Shown here piece after piece: positions 32,700 to 44,600 of a stretch of DNA of 64,000 nt (position 1 is the stretch's first letter; every line of letters begins with the position of its first letter). The position numbers and the translations under genes were made by a program. Origin of the DNA: Phoronis australis (Eukaryota; Phoronida; Phoronidae); NCBI GenBank assembly GCA_002633005.1, contig NMRA01000099.1, positions 4,944 to 68,943 on the forward strand, written 5' to 3'. Below the pieces are notes generated by a model that saw only the letters and a list, made by a program, of their open reading frames with translations, was not told the origin of the DNA and ran no database searches.

Positions 32700-33920
32700 T
32701 GACCTCACTGTCCCACACATGGGAGAAAGACCCAATTACGTGTAATTACCCCAACCCTAAACTGTAGTAAATATCTCTGCCTACATATGATGGGAGTTCT
32801 CATAATACATTAACAAATAACTTTCGTTAAAGAGAAACACCACGGTGGTGGTCAGCTGGAAAAAGCAACCAAGTAAGGATTTCGATTTTTAAAAACCGAT
32901 GAACTAATAAGCTAAAAACTACAAACATTGGGTACGATTGAAGCTAAACGACCGTGGGTATTGATATACTCTGTGGACTTTCAAACACTGATCAAAGTTC
33001 ACAATTTCACATGGATTATTCTTTTAATATTCCTTCAACCTCGTTTAACCAAATTTTTAACTCGGATACAGTTGCATTTAAATTGTGCCCACTCATTTTT
33101 ATGACTTTTCCAAAAGTAAGAATTGTAGATTTGTTTGCTGTGAAATGTCTAGTGTAGCTACCTGAAATCTGGAAAGTCCAGGGATGGGTTCACAATTAAC
33201 TGAACTAATTAAGTTTCGCAGGCAATCAAAAGCTACCACTGTTTTGGTACTTCAAGTTTAAGAATTAAAAAAGATATTAACTAACCATTCCCGATAAGAG
33301 AAAAAAGTGGACGAGAGCATTAAAATGAAATAACAAAAACTCGTTTGAAACATATTCAAAACCATCGTTTCTTTGGGAAGTGGCCCATTGTCAAGTTAGA
33401 AACAAATTAACTTTTTAGTCGTTTTGTGATATTTAATAAAACTAGTTAAAACTACTGTCCACTCAGCTGCAACTCCACTATTGCCAGAGGAAACGAACTT
33501 GGGTAAAATAACAAGCATCACTGTTGAGACAGCAGTGCTAGCTATTATCTTTCCACTTCATTAGCTCAGATCTACATCAATACAAAGGGCGTGCTGAATA
33601 GGCATCCTAAAAGTTGTCTGGGGCTAAGAGATTCTGAGAAGTGACCAGTGTAACCAAGAAATTCTCCACATGAATTCATCAACTATAGGGGTCAAGGGCT
33701 GCTTTTCATTTTAAAATCATTTGAAAATGGAAACAAAATGTAAAATATTTTGTATTTGATAGTGATTTTATTTTGATTTTAAGACTGTTTCACTTTCAAA
33801 TTGTTTTAATTGTTATATATCTGATATTTTCAGGACCACCTGTTATTTTCACTATTTCCATTTTAAATAAAACATATTTTCAAAATTGTTTTCTAAGATT
33901 TTCTTTTTGAACATGTTTTA
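32700..33920. other. Intergenic, nothing recognised
   Basis: AT-rich sequence with no long frame and no recognised repeat. Confidence 0.4.
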
Positions 33921-33924
33921 CTTT

Positions 33925-34095
33925 TCTAATCTATCTGTCCCTTTGTATAGCTTCATGATTTGACCACCAGGAGGGGCAGCTATTGGATGCTGGAAGGCAA
34001 CCAACAAACCAACTATCTGTCCCTTTGTATAGCTTTGTGATTTGTCCACCAGGTGGAGCAGCTATTGGATGTTGGATGTCAACTAACTAACCAAA
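33925..34095 (+). repeat. ~83-bp tandem repeats with CTCF-like core, forward orientation
   Basis: Two units share CTGTCCCTTTGTATAGCTT, a GACCACCAGGAGGGGCAGC or GTCCACCAGGTGGAGCAGC core, CTATTGGATG and CAACCAAC. A separate CGCCACCTATTGGGTGG lies at about 34152. Confidence 0.75.
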
Positions 34096-34099
34096 TACA

Positions 34100-35520
34100 A
34101 AGATAATATACCCCAAGATGGCCGTCCTTGTGTAATTTGCCTAGTCACACATTTGGAACAGCGCCACCTATTGGGTGGAGTCCAAGTTGTATTCGGAGCC
34201 CCCCAGCTACGTCAGAGCTGTGATGAAGATTGTAAATACCTTGGATAAAAACAAGATTTCTAGACATAAAACCAATTTTGAGGAATTATCATTTATAAGT
34301 TACTTGAGGAAAACATAATTTTGATGTTGATTTGCAAATACAATAATTATTGTGATGCAATAAGACTAGAATGAAAGCAAACCCCATTCAACTCAATAAC
34401 AAAATTTTTTAGATCCCTTTGTAAGCATAGCAATACAACACAATATCAATCTTGAGGAAACATCATTTGTATTTACGTGGAAGTTTATGCAATTATGATA
34501 ATACTTAATTATGATAATATTTAACTGTAATTAACTAAGTCTTTGCCAGGGCTAAGACTGGTATGAAAGCAACCGCCTGAATTCAATAGAATGACATTTT
34601 CCACATGGTTTTCTAAGTACAGCTACAGAATCAACTAAATACAATAGTAATTTATGTAATATTTAGCATAATATTTTATCATATATTACGTAATATTTAT
34701 ATATAGTTTTTGTTGCTGAAAGACACGGAATAAAATAGAAATGAATAATAAACAATACTCACTAAATAAACAAAAGTAGGGTAATAATAAATAAGAGCAT
34801 GTGGATCAATATCATTTTTATTCTAACTTTGTTACACATCAGCTCAAAAGACATTACAAGCATTGTAATTTTAACACACAATTGATAAATTGTATGAAAA
34901 CAATATTCCATGTTTAAAATACATTATACAATACATGTCAATACAGATATCTCAGCTATGAGACCTAGCACTTCTACAGTACTAATGTTCTGGACTAACT
35001 GCAATATTAAAAACTATAAATTTGATTTTGCCAACATAGCAATAGTTGTCAGGGATAATGTATGAAGTTCGAGGGAACATACACCACCATCCGGTACAAT
35101 GAAATTTTTTCCAAGAAAAGTTTTCCCACTTATACTGCACATAATTAGTCTACTTCAGACTAATTAATCAATGTTATATGATTATTGACCATTTTATATG
35201 AAGACAATGGCATCAATACAACTCCTTGGGCATTAACCTCAAACTGTATCAGGGTAAATGCTAATCCCTAAAGTTATCAAAAAATATATAGTTTAACAGG
35301 TTCTCGGTAGCTCTTAATTTTAAGTTTTGCAATTTAAACACGCTCTGCTTGGGTCTTCACCAGGACTAATACAATAGTACTTCAACTCTGATGTCACATA
35401 GACATGCCCCTTAGAGGTTGTACTTCAAAGAGAGTTCTGCAAGACAAAATGAGACCACTTTCCACAAGTAGTTGGTATGAAAGACACACACATTCTGATG
35501 GGTTGTGGAGTTTAGCAAGT
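34100..35520. other. Intergenic, nothing recognised
   Basis: Very AT-rich sequence with no supported gene. Confidence 0.4.
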
Positions 35521-35728
35521 ACATGCACGCACACCGAGCCTAAAAAATGGGGGTCTCGAATTTTTGAGAATGTGTACCTAAAACTGAGAAAAATTGGTGA
35601 AAGTGGACTTTTGTCTCATTTTCTACTTTTTTCGGAGTTTTCGTTTCTCTAGGCCAAACCTTTTTGACCACTACGCCAAATAGGGAGGGAGCTCGTTCGA
35701 GCTCCAGGACTCCCTGTATGCGGGCATG
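35521..35728. mobile_element. Short inverted-repeat element related to 40288-40517
   Basis: It starts CATGCACGCACACCGAGCC and ends with CTCCCTGTATGCGGGCATG, which is imperfectly inverted. The interior shares TGGGGGTCTCGAATTT and a TTTTCGGAGTTTTCGTTTC-like tract with the better copy at 40288. It is non-coding. Confidence 0.6.
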
Positions 35729-35729
35729 G

Positions 35730-36265
35730 GAAACAAGCTGTTTGGGTACAGCGGAATGTATCAAAGAATAAGCTTTGTTTACTGTTCTGAGAAAGAAGTT
35801 GACTCAATAATCCCTGTTTAGGCTGTATATTCTTCAACAAGATAGCCTTAGGCACCCGTATCCTGTGATAATGCAGAGTAGTGCCTGGGAACTTGATACT
35901 AACACATCAAATCAGATTGTTTATACTAAATCAACAATTTCTTATTTTAGTTGATAAGTGAATTGTTCCTCTTGGATATGCGACTACACAATCGCAAGTT
36001 ATGTAGCTCTTCTAAGGATTTCCCTGCTAGGTCAGATCTATGCATACTCTGCACCCAACTCGCACAACTAAAATTGAACCATACACTGAGAAATAGCCTA
36101 CACGCCAACAAACATCATTAGATTGTGCACGCTTGCAAACATTCTCCACTAAACCTGACCATGTAAGTGCTATCCCACCCCAGTTTTCACAGAGTAAACA
36201 AGGCCAGCTGACCAGGACACTGGGTCTGACCCTGTAACCTGAACTGTAGATTACCCACAGACTAG
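35730..36265. other. Intergenic, nothing recognised
   Basis: No gene or repeat is recognised here. Confidence 0.4.
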
Positions 36266-36393
36266 TCTTCTTTAAGCAAACACAGTTGATACAACTCCAC
36301 TTCAATTTTGTTAAATTCCTAGCAGAAGATATGCAGCCACTACCGAAAGAGTCTCATACGACCATGCTGTGGGCCTCAGTATTGTCAATTACT
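36266..36393. repeat. Second copy of the repeat at 7952-8093
   Basis: It is homologous over about 130 bp to the sequence fused to the Gypsy integrase in copy A intron 1. There is no Gypsy coding sequence beside this copy. Confidence 0.65.
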
Positions 36394-36699
36394 AGTAACT
36401 CTCCTTAATAGGGAGGCCAGCTACTATTATTATTCTACTGCTGTACTGACTCCTGTTCTCCGATCAGCACATACTTGCCAGTAGTGGTATGGAATATATA
36501 ATGAATATACACTTACCCCTCCTTATCTTTAGGCGAGCGAAACAAAGTATTTTGTAAGCACCAGAGGACATACTGGCATTACAGTCATCCATGTTATTAT
36601 GCTGTATTTGAGCTCCTCTCAGAAAGTGGCGCTACTTTAATTGTAACGCTGTGACGTATTTTGGTCATACGTCGTACATCTTAGGTAACTATAAAATCT

Positions 36700-37025
36700 T
36701 TGCCAACTATATGTCGCTTTGTCTAGCTTCACGATTTGACCACTAGGTGGGGCGGCTATTGGATGTTGGATGTCAACCAACTAACTACATCTTACCTCTA
36801 TCTGCCAGTAATCGTTTGACCACCAGGTGGAACAGCTATAGGATGTTCGATTCAACCAAATAACCAACTATCTGTCCCTTTGCACAGATTCATGATTTGA
36901 CCACCAGGTGGGTGCAGCCATTGGATGTTGGATCTCTACCAACTAACCAACTATGAGTCCTTTTGTTTAGCTTCATAATTGACCACCAGGTGGGGCAGCT
37001 ATTGGATGTTGGATATCAACCAACC
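36700..37025 (+). repeat. Four ~80-bp tandem repeats with CTCF-like core, forward orientation
   Basis: The GACCAC(C/T)AGGTGG cores are near 36739, 36819, 36899 and 36981. Three continue with a GGGGC(A/G)GC or similar tract, and each is followed by (C/G)(T/C)AT(T/A)GGATGTT. AACCAACTA phrases join the units. The repeat matches 33925-34095 and is inverted relative to 30800-31055. Confidence 0.8.
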
Positions 37026-37029
37026 ACAA

Positions 37030-38200
37030 GGTGGCGCGGGCCTATCAAAATTTGAAAATTTCAGTGAAATCCACCGAGCCGTTTTCGAGAACTCGTGTTC
37101 CTAATTTCAGATTAAGTAATTTGCCGAGAAACAAAATTGCGAGTCTTCAAAATCTGATGGTTTAATTTCACTTAATTATTCGGTGAGAACTTGTTTTGGG
37201 TAAATGTAACCTATATATTCCTTAAGCATGTTCATTTTCCAACATTCACTAGCAGTCACAAACATTTAAGTTTGGTTTGCCCGCCACCTGTTAGGTCACT
37301 AGCAATGTCAACTCAATTTGCAGTGCGTAATTAACTTAATTATGGCTACAATGTTTTAATTTTGTATTTCGAGTTTCACGTGCCTCGAGACGAACTAAAT
37401 CAAAGGCGGAGTCAGCTGTAAATTAAGTCAACAGTTCATTGTCATACAGGCCACGCGCCGGGAAGGCTGATATTACGAAACCAACTATAAAATAAAAAAT
37501 AGAAATCGTCGGTGGCTAAAACGCGCAGTGAACAAGAGATCGAGACAGCGAAACATCAAAGTTAATGAATTTGGGTGAAGATTTATCCTTATTCACAACT
37601 TGCTCTGTTCGTGAACACAAGGTCACACACCGTCGCCGTGAGGCGACTCGGACTCTGTGCATTCGTTCTAAACGGTCTTATGCAAACTGACAAACAACTC
37701 CCTCATAATCAAAACTAGGTTTTGTCTAGTTGTTTTCCGAGACATCTTTTTATACTATGTACACCACATTGACTCAATATTATGACGATTCACTGAATGA
37801 AAGAATTGTGGGTACATACGCAATTTCTCTATGCCTGGCAAGAGAAATTGCGATTTGAGTGACAGCTCTGTAACTTTTGAAGTGGGGAAATGTAGTAAAC
37901 AATTTCCATGTGGGCCAGGAAAATCTGTTTCGTTTCTACATTAGACAAGAAATGTGTCGATTTTAAAGTTAACTTGAAATGAGGATAATACATGTAGATT
38001 AATCCACACGGTTATTCAAAACTGCAAGAAACTTAAAAATTAAGAAGTAAGGTACTGTATATTCTTAAAAACGGCTCCTTTTTCTTTTCATGTGTCAAAG
38101 TTTATTCTCCTCTAGCAAACAAATTTACAAACCTTGACAGATGAAACAATACAGCAAACAGCATGGGTTATCCTCTGACTAATCAAGAGATATCACTAAA
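37030..38200. other. Intergenic; one repeat fragment, otherwise nothing recognised
   Basis: 37040-37100 resembles one unit of the internal repeat at 27481-28010 (TTTCAGTGAAATCCACC...TTTTCGAGAA). The rest is not recognised. Confidence 0.4.
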
Positions 38201-39565
38201 TAACACTTCAGGATGTAACTGAACAAGGTTTACAAAGTTTGAAAGTTGGTATCTTTTTGTTCAAGTTTTTGGCGAGTATGATCAGCTGTTTTGTCTTAAT
38301 ACAATAAGGATTCTTCTTGACCATTAGCTGATTACTTCTTAATTCTAGAAGCCTACTTGTATAATTAATATCTGACATCATACTGTAATTGGTGGAGAAA
38401 CAAAAACTCTCAAACATGAAGGCTTTGTTAGTCCATAACAGGTTCGCATTAACGCAGAATTTTTCATTGCAGACCTTTTTTGAACCAATCCAAACACATT
38501 TTGTTTTCTCAATATTTGGCTTCAAACCAGAAAATTTTGCAAACTGGTCAATAAAAATTTAAAGACAATCTCAAAGATAATTCAGAGTCATCCAAAATTA
38601 AGCAAGTTTCGTTGGCGTACTGAAGCATTAGAAGCTCGGAAATACCAAACTTTACTCCAGTGATGCCACCATACTGTCGAATTAGATTACCTAAAATTCC
38701 TACACACAATACAAACAGGTAACGAGAAATGGGGTCTCCCAATTTCAAAAACTTCAGAAAAAACTCCATGTTGTACAAAATATAAACAGTTTTTACCGTG
38801 CTTACTATCTTGGGCTGAATTTAAAGTACGACAGTGCCTTAAATATAAAAGACCGGTAATCTGAATCGAACTCTTTTTCAAAATCAATCATTAAGAGGTG
38901 TCCAGGAAGGGATTTGTAATCCAACAACTGGCTTACATCAAACGCAATTCTAATGTGATCTTCTACATGTCTGCCTTTCATGAAACCTTGCTGATTCTCA
39001 TGAAAAATGAGTCCAACAACACGTTTGATTCGTCTTGCATTACACTCAGACAGAATGTTATCAGTTGTATTCAATAGCGAAATTGGTCCCCGCTTCTTAA
39101 TATAATTCTCTTGGCTTATTTTCTTTAAGTATGGTTGATATAATATCCTGTTTTTGTTGCAGCTAGTTCTCCGTTGTTAATGCCTTCTTCAAAAGACAGG
39201 AACAAAAATATTTTAGATTTGGTTAAAAGAATTTTAAAAATTTGACTGTAAGGCCATCTGGGCCTGGACTTTTGTTGTTTTTCAGATTTTTAAGAGTTCT
39301 ACGAATTTTCTCTAGAGTGATACAGTTTTCAAGTTCGGCTCGGTCATAATGATTCAGTTTAGGCACAAGGCCGGATGCCAAAATTCATCTATATTCACGT
39401 CAACAAGGGCACTGTCTTTACAAGAATATCTTTTTTATCAAAAGAAATTATCTCAGCGAGTGTAGCTGATTGCTCCGTAATAACAGCATTATTAGAGTCA
39501 ATTAGCTTAATTATATTTTTAACCCATTTATGTGAAAATATGGATGTTGTATACGCCACGTTATT

Positions 39566-39647
39566 AACTGTGAAATACGGGAAAAAAGAGCCAATCCGTA
39601 TACACAGTAGAAGCCGTATACAGCGGTAGAAGCCCTATTTCACAGTT
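39566..39647. repeat. Small inverted repeat (16-bp arms)
   Basis: The arms AACTGTGAAATACGGG and CCCTATTTCACAGTT enclose about 50 bp with two further GTATAC phrases. It is likely a tiny foldback insertion within the LINE. Confidence 0.6.
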
Positions 39648-40287
39648 GGTGAGCAGTCCCTTGCTGAAGTAAATTCGAGGGTGCAAGGCCAAATTTGATC
39701 GATCTCATTCATATGGGTTACTTAAATCAATAATTCAAGGCGTTGTTCATGAAAAAGCAGTTTTGCTGCTCTAAAAACAGAAAAGATTTAGCAATGAAAA
39801 TTCCGTCGCACGGTGATCAGGCTGCAATTTTTGGGCCTCGCTGAACGTTTTAATCCGGGTCGGTCAACATAATCACCCAAAAATCTAATTCAAGTCCAAA
39901 GAAAACGTTTCGTTATGGATGCATACAGTATATGTACACTGAGAGCTAAGCTCCTTACAGGAAATTGCGACCTAATATCTTGTTTGTGTTTTTAATGAGA
40001 CAATCACGCAGCGTCCGACTCCCCGTCGCTGCCGGTCGTAGCGTAAAATCCGCTTTTTGCGATACAGACCTTTCTTCAAGTTAAAGCAAGTTGGGTACCG
40101 TACTTGGCATACATATGACGTCATATTACATCAAGCCGAAGCACAAGGCAACAATTAATGTTTTGTGGCGATGATGCAAATAAGTCCATATATATGGGGT
40201 AAATAGGTTATCCAAGATAAAATGAATTCTGGATAGAATATGGCAGTAGTATTCCTATCATGTGGCATAACTTACATATTTACAAAA

Positions 40288-40517
40288 CATGCGCGCACCC
40301 AGCCTTTAATATGGGGGGGCTCGAATTTCTGGCGATGTGGACCTTTTGCGGACAAAAAGCGGGAGGACTAAAAAAACGGGGTACTATCTGTGCGTCTGCT
40401 CCTTTTTAGTGATGTTCTGACTTTTGTCTAGTTTTCTCGGACTTTTTGTTTCCCTGAGGCGGACCTTTTTGCCCACTTCGCCCCCCACCCCCTAGGCTCC
40501 CTCTGGGTGCGCGCATG
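40288..40517. mobile_element. 230-bp MITE with 15-bp perfect terminal inverted repeats
   Basis: CATGCGCGCACCCAG (40288-40302) is the exact reverse complement of 40503-40517. The interior is non-coding with C-rich runs. A related copy lies at 35521-35728, with partial ends near 2480 and at the window start. No transposase is visible. Confidence 0.8.
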
Positions 40518-40984
40518 CAAAAATGCACTTTTCTTATGCTCAAAAATACTTTGTTGTTTTTTCCGTTTCAATATAGCAAGCTCTCGATCTGAGCATCACT
40601 CCATGCTTGTGTTCCCTGCAATAATCATCGTATTCGGACTGCTTATTTCCCATTAGATCTCCAATTACAAGATCATCGTTCTCGCTAATCGAATCTTGTT
40701 GGGATATTATTTGTTCTTCCAGCTCCTTTCCTTTGTCATTTTTGTTCTTTTTAGAAATACTATACGTAGTAGTTACCGCTCGAATATTTAATAAAATCAT
40801 TTCTAAAAGTAATTGATCTGATATATGAAATTGAAGCTTATCAGAATAAATTTCGTGAATTTTGCTCAGGTTGTATATTGGGAGAGCATGGTGTTTTTTG
40901 GATCTCGTTCGTGACACGATTGATATACCCCTATCCTTTAAAAGGAGGTTGTTAAATTTCCAAAACCCTGGCCGTTTTTAAACG

Positions 40985-41398
40985 CATTTCATTTTTGAAA
41001 TGATGCTATGATCCCATCTTTAGACCGGTGGTAATTCCAAATAACCCTGCCTCGCGCTGAATGTTTTTTAAAAAGGCCATGAACACTAATGGCTTTTGTC
41101 ATTAAATGAGCTTCGAATTCGCTCTCTCATTGAAGATGTTTAAGAATTAGCTAGTCGCTTCTCACCGAGGCGATCCAATTGACAGTTAGCCGGTTTTAAA
41201 TTGTGTGCCACGTGATTTGTGTTAGTACAACTGGTAGCGTTTTTTATCTCTGCAAACAGTTAGTGTGTGCTATCAGTATTGTGCACGAGTACTTACGGGA
41301 ACACGTAATGCGATTTCGCAATGTGTTTGAATAGCAAGATTTTTAAAGACGACAGCTTTAACAAAAAAAGAACATTAGAGTAATTTAAGGCAGTGCTC
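40985..41398 (+). promoter_or_regulatory. 5' flank / probable promoter of copy B
   Basis: It aligns with 521-847 upstream of copy A and ends at the exon 1 ATG. Just before the ATG the two copies differ (41336-41398 against 800-847), so the 5'UTRs may not be equivalent. I see no TATA box. Confidence 0.35.
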
Positions 41399-41677
41399 AT
41401 GACGGTTTTTATTTCCTGCGTCTTGTTCTCTGTTCTGGTTTTAACCAGCGTGAGGAGCACCCACGTGTCTTCAAGTGGTGAATCGTACACGCATAAAACA
41501 GTTCTACGCGAAAACGTCTACGATGTTTACTGGAAATACGATTCGTCCATGATCACATTTGAAGTAGAAGTCGCTACCACGGGATGGGTTGGTTTTGGGT
41601 TTTCTCCAAACGGAGGAATGACGGGATCGGATATTGTAATCGGAGGCGTGAATAGCGATGGGAAACCTTACTTCTCA
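41399..41677 (+). CDS. Copy B exon 1: signal peptide and start of DOMON domain
   Basis: 93 codons. The leader ends near LTSVRS, then ENVYDVYWKYD and GWVGFGFSPNGGM. Donor gtaagt. It differs from copy A at roughly 16 residues, concentrated in the leader and the next ten positions. Confidence 0.9.
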
Positions 41678-44600
41678 GTAAGTACAGCCGTTCCTTCTCA
41701 GTTAACTATACTAAGATGTATTTCAGTTACTTAGAATTGTTTTATGGTTTTCCCTAGGAAGAACCATTCTGATTCCAGTCTTGAATAACATCAGCAGCAC
41801 AACTATTCAATCACAATGTTGGCGTGAGTCAATGTAGTACATGAAATCAGAAATAAATGTCTGTAAAGACCTTCGATTCTGATTTAATATGTGACAATAG
41901 CTCGCGCCAATAATATTCCAAATTTCTCCAAATCACGGACCACTTAAAGAAGGAAAGGGAGATAGGGAAAGATGCGTTGACAAGAGCGGGGGGAACTCTC
42001 AGGTTCAACCTTCAGTACGAAGAAAGTAAGGCTGCAGGGAAAGACAGAATTTCATTAATTACGAGAAAGTGTAAGGTGACCTAAGAGGCCATGGACCGTA
42101 GGCCACAGGAGGCCTAGAAAACCACTTCTGTGACCACTTTATGGGGCAATTTAATTCAGGTGTTTTTGGCGTCACAAGTCATAGTACTATATAAATGAAA
42201 AAAGTTCCCGTTTTTAAACTTGCACTCTTTTTGTGAAATTTGATGTTAATATTACTCCAATTCAGCAAATTCTACATGGAATTAAAAAAGTTAGAAAAGA
42301 AGAAAATTAAAAGTCCATAAAGGATGATACTACAAATAATATCCCTACAGGCAGCATTAAGTCACAATAAACAAATAATTTGTTATATTCTTCAATTAAA
42401 ATGTAGAATTATGGAAGAAATGTGAATTTATGGGGTGTCACCAGTTAGCGAAATATAGAACTATCACTCATAGTGTTTTATGCTGTTTTTACTGTTGGTA
42501 AAACTATAATTATCAAACTGACTATGCCTCACCTTTATTTTATCACATATTTACTAATCTGTCATATAAAAACAATCACTGCTAGAAGTCCAAAGCATAC
42601 AATTTGTCAAAAATGGAGACAAAAAGTATAGAATAACAACAAATGCAGTCGGATTAAGGCCGAGAAATCAACAAGATAAAAAGACATTACTAAAGACGTA
42701 AATATGAAAATAGAAAAATGTTTCACGAATCACCAGGCTCACTGGGCCAGTAACTAGCCTGGTTTATGTCTCTTGAAAAGATGGGTTTGTATGCAAAATG
42801 GTCTCGGCATACTTAGTAGTTAAGCAATCTTTCCTCTTTGCTCTTTCAATCTTTGTAACGTCAGCAAGCTTATATAACATGATTTGTGATACTGGATACT
42901 GCCTGGAGCCCACGCCAATCCCTGGAGTTACTTGATGCAAATGCCAACTGGTGACACACATTGTGTTCATTACTGTCTTCATCTCCAAGGGAAATTCATT
43001 CTTGCACGCAGTCAATGCTTTTTGTCCATGTCAGTTTCGAGAAACTTAACGGAGAATGCCACCTAAAAAACAAGTAACAACCTATTCTGCATCAATTCAG
43101 ATCGAGTAGTTCTGCTCGATAACGGCACGTTACCTGACACCTGACGGCAGACGGAGATGTTGAAATTATCCAATGGCGTCATTGGTTTCACCCGCAGTCT
43201 GTTCAGCAGTTCACAACACGGGTTACTGGTGTCAGCTTATCGCTTGAATTCATCGTTTAACACCAATGAATCACCAAACTTCGATGTAAAACCCTTAACA
43301 ATACACCGAGTTTTTGTAGAAACGTGTTGTTTTATTTCGCTGTTACGGATTTATTGGTATTTGGACACACCGTAGCTTACAAAGTACGGCAGGCCAATTT
43401 ACCAAGGTCCGCAGCAGGAGTTTGGGATCTGTTCGGAGACAAATTCGAAGTATTCTTCCATGAAATACAGACAATAGAACCTAAATCAGTGCTGTTTAGA
43501 CTTGTGACTTTTTGAGTTCTAAACACACAAAACGCTTGTTATTCCGGTCAGAGGCCGCCGGGACTGGCACGAATATAAACCATCTTGAGTTGGAAACTAA
43601 ACCTCCAGTCACGAAAAGACTATGAGTGAGCCAAAGAAATAATGTGCACGTAACTATTTATGTGAATTAGCCACGAAACTGAAAATCTACTTACTTGTCG
43701 GGGGCCGCGAAGTCTGGTTCCCCTTCCACAGACAGTCAGGGCAAATGTTGTACAGTAACAATGATTTGAATAATGTATTTGTATTTCTAAATCAAGATTC
43801 CCTTAACATGTGACCATAGCATATAAAGTCGAGTAATTGTTTCACAGCAGCTTTCTGTCAGCAAACACTAACTTAGCATGCGCTCACACGGCCTCGGTGC
43901 CAGGTCAATTACCTTTATTGCCGGCACCAAAAGCCAGTAACGCAGTGGTTTATTCACTTCTGGCTTCTCAACATTTGTACTCACGAATACTGCAAAGGCA
44001 TTACAAATTGTATCTAATGAGACAGACTTTGTTTCAGTTTTATATAAGCATTGGTTAGGATGAGAATAATACATTTTGAAACATAACACAAAATAATAAA
44101 CGTCAACATGGCAACCAGCCCGGCGCCAATCTCGACTTAGTCAAGAGGTCATCCGACGTAGACTTCATGGGTTGGATCATTAGGTTTCACAGGCTATCAG
44201 TTCGAACCGGAATGCACTGATCAAGAAATACTAGAGAGGCGCCGTGATTATGCAGCGGAACGTATGGCATTCACTCTGCAGACGAACCACTGACGTCGCT
44301 GCGTCGTTTCTCACCTTCCCCACAGGTTAACGCGACACCTCTCGGCACGGTGAGGTCCACCGTATATGAGGCGATATGGATATAGATCGATTAAGACGGT
44401 AAAAAAACTTATTAAATCAGGTGGCATTCTCCTTTAACGGATCGGATGAACTTACTGCTTGAAAGTGTGTGCAACATTCATTGACAACATCTCTTAAGGG
44501 GGCCGACATGTTAGATTAGGTCTGCAGTTACTTAATTTCTGAGCTTGTGATTGACTTAAGATGCCATCTTGTGTTAGTCTTTTGTTGGATTTAGTGCCAC

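Larger units (their letters stand above)
38208..40917 (-). mobile_element. Decayed L1/Tx1-like LINE (ORF2 fragments)
   Basis: Minus-strand pieces occur in ORF2 order. The linker RSRACYIETEKTTKYF lies at 40540-40917. KSPGPDGLTVKF is near 39250. RT motifs NQQGFMKGRHVEDHIRIAFD and LLMIDFEKEFDS lie at 38805-39074. GDPISRYLFVLCV and a YANET box lie at 38548-38778. The box is normally YADDT, so the catalytic Asp pair is lost here. A post-RT segment lies at 38208-38525. It has many frameshifts and DNA-transposon insertions at 39566-39647 and 40288-40517. It is inactive. Its 5' portion is shared with 60-520. Confidence 0.75.

Noticed and set aside
30800-37025. CRISPR-like array from regularly spaced repeats
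   Set aside because: The ~80-bp units are similar over their whole length rather than short repeats with unique spacers, and the genome is eukaryotic.
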